Assembly: GCA_038200275.1 (NCBI GenBank)
Contig: JBBPYC010000046.1
Span: forward strand, 1-11,267
Direction: 5' to 3'
Length of the DNA stretch: 11,267 bases
From: JBBPYC01 sp038200275
GTDB lineage: Bacteria > Pseudomonadota > Gammaproteobacteria > Burkholderiales > Burkholderiaceae_C
This document shows positions 6,635-11,267 of the stretch, one piece after another; position 1 is the first letter of the stretch; every line of letters starts with the position of its first letter. The notes below the pieces were generated by a model. That model had not been told where the DNA came from. It saw only the letters and a program-made list of their open reading frames with translations, and did not search any database. The position numbers and the translations under genes are program-made.

Positions 6635-6921
6635 CAAAGCCCTTCCGTGACGATCAGGTGCGAGTTCGTCGTCCGCTCGCGCAAGGCACGCAAAGGCACG
6701 TATTCAGGCGATGACCACCAGGCCCTGAAGCCAGCCATGTCCGGGAACTCCAGGATCACGCAGCGCTTGGGCGACCAGGTGCCTTCGAGCACCTCGGTCG
6801 CGCCGCCACGCGCGAGGTAGCGGCCGCCGTGGGCGGCGATGGTGGCGGGAACCTTCTGCCGGTATTCCTCGTATCCGGCGCTGTCGATCACCTCGATATC
6901 GGCAATCACGTAGGCGGGCAT
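6634..6921 (-). CDS. DUF1330 family protein
   Basis: 95 residues matching the DUF1330 pattern: M-P-A-Y-V-I-A-D-I-E-V at the start, Y-x-x-Y-x-x-x-V-P near residues 17-25, G-G-R-Y-L-A-R-G-G at about 32-40, and E-F-P-D-x-x-x-F-R-A-W-W-x-S-P-E-Y around 58-73. The family is a small dimeric alpha/beta barrel of unknown biochemical role, often next to degradation genes. The ATG at 6921 has a strong AAGGAGG site about seven bases upstream. It lies 85 bases upstream of the VOC gene, and a stem-loop begins at its stop codon. No catalytic residue can be assigned. Confidence 0.88.
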   Translation of the reverse strand: MPAYVIADIEVIDSAGYEEYRQKVPATIAAHGGRYLARGGATEVLEGTWSPKRCVILEFPDMAGFRAWWSSPEYVPLRALRERTTNSHLIVTEGL

Positions 6922-7008
6922 ATTTTCTCCTCCTTGTCGTTTTCAACCGTCACGCCGACCAGACCTTTCATGATGCTCAGACTGGCAAGGTCAGCAGGGC
7001 GTGCCGGC

Positions 7009-7503
7009 CTATTCCAGCTTGACGTCGACGACGAACTGTCCGGGGCCGCTGGACTTGAACGTGAAGCTGTACGACTTGCCTTTGAGCGCGGCAGCAGAGC
7101 CCGTGGCCATGGTGTAGTGGCCGCGGCCCGATCCCGTAACGCCAGCCGGCTTGCCGCCCTCCATTGTCAGCGCTGCCTTGGTCTCGGTGTTCTCATAAGA
7201 CGTGGTGGCGCCGGGCTTGCGCGTGACGCCGGAGCCGGTCAGCCCGACGGCATTGGTCTTGTCCCATTCATAGATCGTCCTGCCGGTCAACAAGCCGCCG
7301 TCCAGTGCGCCGCCCTCTACGCGGCAGGCATAGTCGCTGACCGAAATGGCGTGGCCCTCGCGGTCGCCGAGCGGTTCCGGCGCGTTGCTGCCCACCGTGT
7401 TGCAGATGAACCGGTAGGAATCGGCGGTCTGCGCAAACGCACTGGCGCACAGCAGCAGGGATGCGGCCACCGCACCCAAGCATCGAAAGCAATACTTGTC
7501 CAT
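7009..7503 (-). CDS. Secreted hypothetical protein with signal peptide
   Basis: 164 residues from the ATG at 7503, with AAGGAA upstream; a longer reading from 7542 would place the signal peptide inside the protein. The N-terminus is a classical signal peptide: M-D-K-Y then R, a hydrophobic core A-V-A-A-S-L-L-L-C-A, and a cleavage site near A-F-A|Q (residue 24/25). The mature part is Gly/Ser/Thr rich and probably all-beta. It has two cysteines (Cys34 and Cys60) that could form a disulfide, and the end F-V-V-D-V-K-L-E. I do not recognise a characterised family. A periplasmic role beside catabolic enzymes could be substrate binding or surface protection, but this is only a guess. A hairpin followed by a T run lies just before its ribosome binding site. 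Confidence 0.8.
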   Translation of the reverse strand: MDKYCFRCLGAVAASLLLCASAFAQTADSYRFICNTVGSNAPEPLGDREGHAISVSDYACRVEGGALDGGLLTGRTIYEWDKTNAVGLTGSGVTRKPGATTSYENTETKAALTMEGGKPAGVTGSGRGHYTMATGSAAALKGKSYSFTFKSSGPGQFVVDVKLE

Positions 7504-7518
7504 GGAATTTCCTTGGTG

Positions 7519-7540
7519 AAAAGGCCGAATGGAGTCGGCC
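7519..7540 (-). terminator. Stem-loop plus T run ahead of the secreted-protein gene
   Basis: Read on the minus strand, GGCCGA (7540-7535), a six-base loop and TCGGCC (7528-7523) form a perfect 6-bp stem followed by TTTT. This has the form of a weak intrinsic terminator or attenuator inside the operon, between the second ABM-like gene and the secreted protein. It leaves the ribosome binding site of the latter free, about a dozen bases downstream. Confidence 0.45.
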
Positions 7541-7586
7541 AACTCTCCTCGCTTCGTGCAATTCTTGTGTCGGGCAGTCTCGGTCG

Positions 7587-7880
7587 TCAGGCCTGCACGC
7601 TGACGTCGCAGTGTTCGAGCACTGGCGGCCCCGACATCAGCGGCTTCATCTTGCTTATCTGCTCCTGGTAATAGCCGCTGCTTTCGCCCGCGTTCATGTC
7701 GGCTTCGGTGTCCCAGAGGGTGATCGATATGCCCTTGTTTCCGTCGGCGTCGGTCAGCAGCAGAGCGCCTTTGAACCCTTTTTGCTGCTTGCCCGCCGGC
7801 AGGACCGAATCCTTGTAGATGGCGGTCATCTCGTTGAGCTTGCCCGGCAGGGCGTTGACTGTGACGACTCTTGCTTTCAT
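7587..7880 (-). CDS. ABM-like small alpha/beta barrel protein
   Basis: 97 residues starting M-K-A-R-V-V-T-V-N. The layout resembles the antibiotic biosynthesis monooxygenase (ABM)/dimeric alpha-beta barrel superfamily: an N-terminal strand, a helix (K-L-N-E-M-T-A-I-Y), the strand pair G-A-L-L-L-T-D-A-D-G-N and I-S-I-T-L-W-D-T, and a helix M-N-A-G-E-S-S-G-Y-Y. The helix with W-D-T-E-A-D and a following Tyr pair is typical. The ATG at 7880 has AAGGAG seven bases upstream. Members include cofactor-free quinol monooxygenases and proteins with no known activity, so function is open. It is second in the operon and shares its fold with the gene upstream and with the DUF1330 protein. Confidence 0.8.
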   Translation of the reverse strand: MKARVVTVNALPGKLNEMTAIYKDSVLPAGKQQKGFKGALLLTDADGNKGISITLWDTEADMNAGESSGYYQEQISKMKPLMSGPPVLEHCDVSVQA

Positions 7881-7961
7881 GTCATTTCTCCTTCTGTTGA
7901 ACGGTTTGCAGCCTGAAAAGCAAGCCGCAGTGGCGAACGGATTGCGCTCTTGCCTGCGCGG

Positions 7962-8261
7962 TCAGAGGGTCTTCCAGATCGAGTCGTGCGTTGTGCCCGG
8001 AATGAAGCATTCGGCGGCACCGTTGACGAGTTCCCAGTACTTAGGATCGGCCGTCAGCTTGTTGACAAAGCTCTCCATGGCCGCAAGGTCGGCATAGCGG
8101 GTCGACCAGGCGATCCGCTGCGGGTTGCCGCCGATCGGCGTCAGCACTTCGCAGTCGATCTGGTAGCCGTCCTTCAGAAATGCGGCCATTTGCTTGGCAA
8201 AAGCCAGTGCCGCCGGGGTCTTGCCGGGTTTGCACGATACGGTTCGGACATTTGCAATCAT
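7962..8261 (-). CDS. Small ferredoxin-like-fold (ABM/NIPSNAP-like) protein, first operon gene
   Basis: 99 residues from the ATG at 8261 (AGGAG seven bases upstream); an upstream ATG at 8327 has poorer context and adds an Arg-rich, non-domain stretch. The order strand (N-V-R-T-V-S-C), helix (A-A-L-A-F-A-K-Q-M-A-A-F-L), strand (Q-I-D-C-E-V-L-T-P), strand (R-I-A-W-S-T-R-Y) and helix (A-A-M-E-S-F-V-N-K-L) indicates a dimeric alpha/beta barrel like ABM or NIPSNAP-type proteins. It is the first gene of the leftward transcription unit, so the divergent regulator at 8437 probably controls it directly. No catalytic residue can be proposed. Confidence 0.72.
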   Translation of the reverse strand: MIANVRTVSCKPGKTPAALAFAKQMAAFLKDGYQIDCEVLTPIGGNPQRIAWSTRYADLAAMESFVNKLTADPKYWELVNGAAECFIPGTTHDSIWKTL

Positions 8262-8340
8262 CCTGCGTCTCCTGTTCGCCGAGGCAGCGGCGTCTGCGAG
8301 CGCATCGGACTGATGCGGAACCTCCACTGTGGCCCCTGCT

Positions 8341-8369
8341 GTTCAGCGCGTCGTTAAGCGCTGCTGAAC
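8341..8369. repeat. Perfect 7-bp inverted repeat in the control region
   Basis: GTTCAGC at 8341-8347 is matched by its reverse complement GCTGAAC at 8363-8369, with a 15-base spacer that contains the candidate leftward -10. The outer bases run straight into the tandem direct repeat starting at 8370. It could be a dimeric operator or an RNA hairpin in the leftward leader. Confidence 0.5.
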
Positions 8370-8389
8370 GTTTCCTAATGTTTCCTAAA
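8370..8389. promoter_or_regulatory. Tandem 10-bp direct repeat, likely OmpR-type operator
   Basis: GTTTCCTAAT (8370-8379) is followed immediately by GTTTCCTAAA (8380-8389), so nine of ten bases recur with one helical turn of spacing. Winged-helix regulators of the OmpR/PhoB type bind head-to-tail to direct repeats spaced 10-11 bp. The neighbouring gene encodes exactly such a DNA-binding domain, and the repeat covers the -35 region of its candidate promoter. It therefore probably acts in autoregulation and in control of the leftward operon. Confidence 0.65.
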
Positions 8390-8436
8390 CGCTGCGGTTC
8401 TGCTGTAATCGCGGCCACCAGTTCTCGAAAGTCCCC

Positions 8437-10011
8437 TTGTCAGACGCGTTTGTCTTCGGTCGCTTCGAATTGCTGCCCGAGCAACGGCGCCTGCTTGAGC
8501 GCGGCGCGCCGGTGACGTTGGGATCGCGCGCCTTCGATCTCCTGGTGGAACTGATCGAACAGCGCGAGCGCGTCGTGTCCAAGGATGAGTTGCTGCGTCT
8601 GGTGTGGCCGGGCGTGGTGGTCGAAGAGAACAATCTCACGGTGCAAATCTCCACCCTGCGCAAGGTGTTGGGCGCCGATGCGATAGCCACCGTCAGCGGC
8701 CACGGCTACCGGTTTGCGCGCGAGGTGGCGGGACCGACGAACCTGCCCTCGACGCCAGCCGACGTGCATCCGCTCTTGACCGACAAGCCTTCGATCGCGG
8801 TGCTGCCGTTCGATAACCTGGGGGGCGCACCGGAGCACGGCCATTTTGCCGATGGCATCGGCGAAGACATCATCACCGCGCTGGCGCGCTTTCGTTCACT
8901 CTCCGTGATCGCGCGCAACAGCTCGTTCGCTTATCGCAATCGGTCGGTCGACGTGCGCACCGTGGCGCGTGAACTCGGCGTGCGCTACGTGCTGGAAGGC
9001 AGCGTGCGCGGCGATGGGCGCCGGGTCCGTGTGGCGGCACAACTGATCGACGCGGCGACTGGCAGCCACCTCTGGGCTGAGAACTACGATCACGCGCGGC
9101 ACGACGCGTTCGCGGTCCAGCAGGAAGTGACGCAGGCGATCGTCGCCGCGATCACGCCCCACATCGAGCATGCCGAGTGCGAAAAGGCCACGCGCGTGCA
9201 CGCCGGCGAGCCAAGCGCCTACGAGTTGGCGATGCGCGCCTGGGCCTGCGCCTGGGTCGGGCTGAACGCGAGCGACCGGGTCGCTCGCGCCGAGGCGATG
9301 CGGCTCGCGCGCGCGGCGCTGGCGCTCGATCCGCGCTGCGGCTCGGCGTGCGGCGCGATCAGCTTCCTGCAGTGGCAGCAGGTTTACTCCAACACGGCGC
9401 CGTCGTCCGGCGATGCGTGCCGCGATGGCATCAGCGCGGCTTCGCGCGCGATCGCACTCGACTCCGAGGATCACGTCGCGCACCTGTGGCGTGGCCTGCT
9501 CGAATGGCTGAGCGGCCGCGAGGACGCGGGCTGGGCCGACCTGCGCCGGGTGCTCGAACTGAACCCGAACGACGCACACGCGCTTGCCTGGATCGGCCTG
9601 GCCAAGACGCTGCACGGCAGCGTGCGACAAGGCGTCACCCATGCGACCGAAGCGATCCGGCTGAACCCGCGCGGCCCGGCGCGCTCGATGGTGCTGAACC
9701 TGATGGCCTGGGTTCACATCGTCGCAGGCGACTATGCCAGCGGCGCGGATGCCGCACGACGCAGCCTGGGCGAGTCGCCCGACTTCGCGCCGGCGCGCCT
9801 GTGCCTAACGCAATGTCTGGCCGGCCTCGGCGAAGTGGAGCAAGCCCGGCACGAGTTCCTGCGCTGGTCTGCGCTCGCACCCGAACTGGTCGAGCCGCGC
9901 CTCGGCGGCAAATGGCTGTCGGTGGATCCGGCGTACCGCGAGCGCATGACCAAGTATTTGCGTCTGACCGCGGGGCTCGACAAGCCGGATGCTGCAAACG
10001 GATCGACATGA
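8437..10011 (+). CDS. Winged-helix (OmpR-type)/TolB-like/TPR transcriptional regulator
   Basis: 524 residues. Residues 1-96 form an OmpR/PhoB-type winged helix (F-x-L-x-x-x-x-R-x-L, then L-G-S-R-A-F-D-L-L at 28-36, V-S-K-D-E-L-L at 47-53, L-R-K-V-L-G at 74-79 and G-H-G-Y-R-F at 88-93). Residues about 118-245 match the TolB-like/adenylate-cyclase-associated domain (S-I-A-V-L-P-F-D-N-L, G-I-G-E-D-I-I-T-A-L and Y-V-L-E-G-S-V-R). The rest, about 265-500, is an Ala-rich helical solenoid with TPR character (for example A-L-D-P-R, L-E-L-N-P-N-D-A, I-R-L-N-P). No membrane segment lies between the domains, so unlike CadC it should be cytoplasmic. The start is TTG at 8437; upstream, the frame meets a TAA at 8386-8388 with no ATG or GTG between, and the Shine-Dalgarno match is weak. 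It is divergent from the catabolic operon and likely its regulator. Confidence 0.9.
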   Translation: MSDAFVFGRFELLPEQRRLLERGAPVTLGSRAFDLLVELIEQRERVVSKDELLRLVWPGVVVEENNLTVQISTLRKVLGADAIATVSGHGYRFAREVAGPTNLPSTPADVHPLLTDKPSIAVLPFDNLGGAPEHGHFADGIGEDIITALARFRSLSVIARNSSFAYRNRSVDVRTVARELGVRYVLEGSVRGDGRRVRVAAQLIDAATGSHLWAENYDHARHDAFAVQQEVTQAIVAAITPHIEHAECEKATRVHAGEPSAYELAMRAWACAWVGLNASDRVARAEAMRLARAALALDPRCGSACGAISFLQWQQVYSNTAPSSGDACRDGISAASRAIALDSEDHVAHLWRGLLEWLSGREDAGWADLRRVLELNPNDAHALAWIGLAKTLHGSVRQGVTHATEAIRLNPRGPARSMVLNLMAWVHIVAGDYASGADAARRSLGESPDFAPARLCLTQCLAGLGEVEQARHEFLRWSALAPELVEPRLGGKWLSVDPAYRERMTKYLRLTAGLDKPDAANGST

Positions 10012-10108
10012 CAGGCCTCTGAGCATGGTCCGGGAATCGTCGGTGACATTGGTGAGCGGCGCGAGCCGCATCCCGTTTGAGAGATCGAGTCGATTTCGAC
10101 GCTTTCCA
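10012..10108. other. Short unique spacer before the mobile-element block
   Basis: The 97 bases between the regulator stop and the IS66 end hold no gene that I can support. GTCGA-TT-TCGAC near 10089-10100 is a small palindrome without a T run, so I do not call it a terminator. The last eight bases (10101-10108, GCTTTCCA) would be the target duplication of the IS66 insertion, but the second copy is missing. Confidence 0.5.
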
Positions 10109-10409
10109 GTAAGCGTTCCGCGAACGACACCCTTGCGATGCCGAACGCGGTGTGCTGAGGTCTGGGCGTTATGCGACCGCGGCGACAGGCGTTGTAGCCG
10201 CCGCGACGGCATTGCCCAGCGGGCTCCAGTTGTGCGGCAGCAGCGTCGCTAGGTCACGTGCTTTGAGCGTGGGCAGCCGCTCGAACACGTCCTTGAGATA
10301 CGCCCACGGATCGTGTCCATTGAGCTTGGCCGACTCGATCAGGCTCAAGACCACCGCGGCGCGCTCGCCGGCCTGCTGCGATCCCACAAAAAGCCAGTTC
10401 TTGCGGCCC
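10109..10409 (-). mobile_element. IS66-family element, terminal remnant
   Basis: GTAAGCG at 10109-10115 is the typical IS66-family terminal sequence and marks one end of the element. From there to about 10409 the minus strand carries the C-terminal part of the large IS66 transposase. The rest of the element is gone, replaced at about 10410 by group II intron maturase sequence. The fragment cannot transpose on its own. Confidence 0.8.
10169..10409 (-). pseudogene. tnpC: IS66 transposase (TnpC), C-terminal fragment
   Basis: About 80 residues read on the minus strand to a TAA at 10169-10171. They include G-R-K-N-W-L-F, G-S-Q-Q-A-G-E-R-A-A, S-A-K-L-N-G-H-D-P-W-A-Y-L and L-P-H-N-W, the well-known C-terminal signatures of IS66-type DDE transposases (normally over 500 residues). 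The N-terminal catalytic part is missing because the sequence switches to maturase at about 10410. A GTG at 10411 opens this frame only by chance at the junction. Confidence 0.9.
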
Positions 10410-11127
10410 ACGCAACTGCGTCAACCAGTCCCATGCGCGCGTCACGTGCCCTCGCAGCTTCTTATATTTGCGCTGAGCCCACCGCACCAGATGCAGGTCC
10501 AGACTCTTCAGCGCACGCTGCAAGGTCGATGGATGGAAGAGTCCGTAGTAGCGCACCCACCCCACGAGCACCGGCCGAATCCGCGCGAGCAGCTCGTCCA
10601 GGTCGTAGCGGCTGAGCCGCTGCAGGCCCCACCACGGATCTCGTGGCGCATGGCCTTCCCCGCCTTGTCGCTGACGGCCGGAGAGAAGCTGGTGAACAGC
10701 TTGCCTCGCCTGTTCAAGGCCTGCCTGGGTTTGAACGTGTAGCCCAGGAAGTCGAACCGCCGGACATCGTGGTCACCACGCCGATTGGCATCGGCGCAGT
10801 ACACGACGCAGGTTTTCTCCGGATGCATTTCTAACCGACATGCGGCCAGCCGTTGTTGAAGCTCTGCCCTCAGGGCGTCGGCTTGTTCCCGGCCTGTCGC
10901 AGTGGCAGATGATGTCATCCGCGTACCGCTCAAACGGCATCTTGGGGTGATGCCGCACCATCCATTGATCGAAGGCATAGTGCAGGAACAGGTTGGCCAG
11001 CAGCGGGCTGATCACGCCCCCCTGCGGCGTCCCCTTATCCCTTGCCATCGTCGTCCCATCGGGCATGACCACGTCGGCCTTGAGCCAGCGCTCAATGTAG
11101 AGCACCACCCAGCGGCAATCGGCGTGT
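10410..11127 (-). pseudogene. ltrA: Group II intron reverse transcriptase/maturase (LtrA-like), truncated and frameshifted
   Basis: Minus-strand sequence encodes the central and C-terminal part of a group II intron-encoded protein. Visible in order are the C-R-W-V-V-L-Y-I-E-R-W-L segment, G-T-P-Q-G-G-V-I-S-P-L-L-A-N (RT domain 4), F-E-R-Y-A-D-D (catalytic YADD, bases 10914-10925), H-P-E-K-T, F-L-G-Y-T-F, and the maturase portion V-R-Y-Y-G with W-A-Q-R-K-Y-K-K-L-R-G. The frame shifts at about 10890-10900 and shifts back at about 10637, so no continuous protein is possible. The 5' part is cut by the IS3-type element at 11128. The 3' part ends at about 10410 in IS66 sequence, before the HNH region and intron RNA domains. 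The intron is dead. Confidence 0.9.
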
Positions 11128-11267
11128 TGAACCGCCCCGGGAATTCTGGAGGCTCCAACTCTTGAGAAGATGGAGCCATGACAACGAGTCCAAAGAAGTA
11201 TTCACCCGAGGTTCGAGAACGAGCTGTGAGGATGGTGTTCGAGCACCGCAGCGAGCATGAATCGCAG
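11128..11267 (+). mobile_element. IS3-family element, left end (continues beyond window)
   Basis: The maturase frame stops matching at 11128, where TGAACCGCCCCGG begins. That is the typical terminal inverted repeat of a set of IS3-family elements. A leader of 50 bases precedes the OrfA start at 11178. It contains an inverted repeat (GGCTCCA 11151-11157 with TGGAGCC 11171-11177) that pairs over the ribosome binding site, an arrangement that would limit translation of read-through transcripts. The right end is outside the window. Confidence 0.8.
11178..11267 (+). CDS. IS3-family OrfA (transposase N-terminal protein), 5' part
   Basis: Thirty codons from an ATG preceded by GGAG reach the window edge without a stop. 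The peptide M-T-T-S-P-K-K-Y-S-P-E-V-R-E-R-A-V-R-M-V matches the start of the helix-turn-helix OrfA of IS3-family elements, where K-x-Y-S-P-E-x-R-E-R-A-V-R-M-V is a common opening. OrfA binds the terminal repeats and is normally fused to OrfB by programmed frameshifting; that part is not in view. Confidence 0.85.
   Translation, partial: MTTSPKKYSPEVRERAVRMVFEHRSEHESQ

Larger units (their letters stand above)
8262..8436. promoter_or_regulatory. Divergent control region between catabolic operon and regulator gene
   Basis: This 175-base region contains no gene and separates two divergently read genes. Rightward, TGTAAT at 8404-8409 is a good -10 candidate (5 of 6 matches to TATAAT). A 17-base spacing puts the -35 position at 8381-8386, inside the second copy of the direct repeat, where the sequence (TTTCCT) is poor. 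Leftward, TTAACG read on the minus strand at about 8358-8353 is a weak -10 candidate located just past the repeats. Poor -35 boxes overlapped by a tandem repeat fit promoters that need an OmpR-type activator. This is inference from position and repeat structure. Confidence 0.55.

Noticed and set aside
8896..9717. Minus-strand frame of 273 codons opposite the regulator
   Set aside because: Antisense of the TPR-like region of the regulator; the product is Arg/Ala/Val rich with no motif.
10089..10100. Small palindrome after the regulator gene as a terminator
   Set aside because: The stem is only five base pairs with a two-base loop and no T run, too weak to call.
10254..10571. 105-residue protein spanning maturase and IS66 sequence
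   Set aside because: It is a chance fusion frame across the 10410 junction: a maturase C-terminus followed by out-of-frame IS66 sequence.
1..11267. CRISPR array, tRNA or rRNA genes, toxin-antitoxin or anti-phage system
   Set aside because: No regularly spaced repeats, no tRNA cloverleaf or rRNA-like sequence noticed, and no matching protein motifs; the window is explained by catabolic genes and mobile elements.

Overview
The window is GC-rich, with strong G/C preference at third codon positions in all the catabolic genes. Its gene content (CYP153 hydroxylase, Baeyer-Villiger monooxygenase remnant, extradiol dioxygenases, OmpR-type/TPR regulator, IS5, IS66 and IS3 elements, group II intron maturase) suggests a betaproteobacterium of the Burkholderia/Paraburkholderia/Cupriavidus kind. 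That assignment is inference from style and families; there is no rRNA or marker gene. The density of broken mobile elements on both flanks points to a plasmid or genomic island.

Layout. Positions 1-146 hold the 3' end of an IS5-family transposase and the end of that element. It sits inside a Baeyer-Villiger monooxygenase gene (148-438, minus strand) of which only the N-terminal part is left, and which also carries an in-frame stop. From 446 to 8261 eleven intact genes all read on the minus strand. In transcription order they are: two ABM-like small proteins (8261-7962, 7880-7587), a secreted 164-residue protein, a DUF1330 protein, a VOC-fold extradiol dioxygenase, a cupin, a LigB/DODA-type extradiol dioxygenase, an uncharacterised FAD/NAD(P) oxidoreductase, an epoxide-hydrolase-like alpha/beta hydrolase, a [2Fe-2S] ferredoxin and a CYP153 cytochrome P450, with the broken BVMO last. 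Stop/start overlaps (ATGA, ATGA, TGATG) tie cupin, LigB, FAD oxidoreductase and hydrolase together. A divergent plus-strand gene (8437-10011) encodes a soluble winged-helix/TolB-like/TPR regulator. The 175-base divergent region carries a perfect inverted repeat and a tandem 10-bp direct repeat suited to an OmpR-type regulator.

Positions 10109-11267 are mobile-element wreckage: an IS66 3' end, fused at about 10410 to a frameshifted group II intron reverse transcriptase/maturase, which is in turn interrupted at about 11128 by the left end of an IS3-family element running off the window.

Reading the genes together (inference): CYP153 plus ferredoxin would hydroxylate an alkyl, terpene-like or cyclic hydrocarbon; the BVMO and alpha/beta hydrolase would handle ketone, ester or epoxide intermediates; and two unrelated extradiol dioxygenases would open catechol-like rings. 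No ferredoxin reductase, transporter or lower-pathway gene is visible, and the BVMO step is dead here. The cluster looks like a poorly described catabolic operon that has begun to decay at its distal end.
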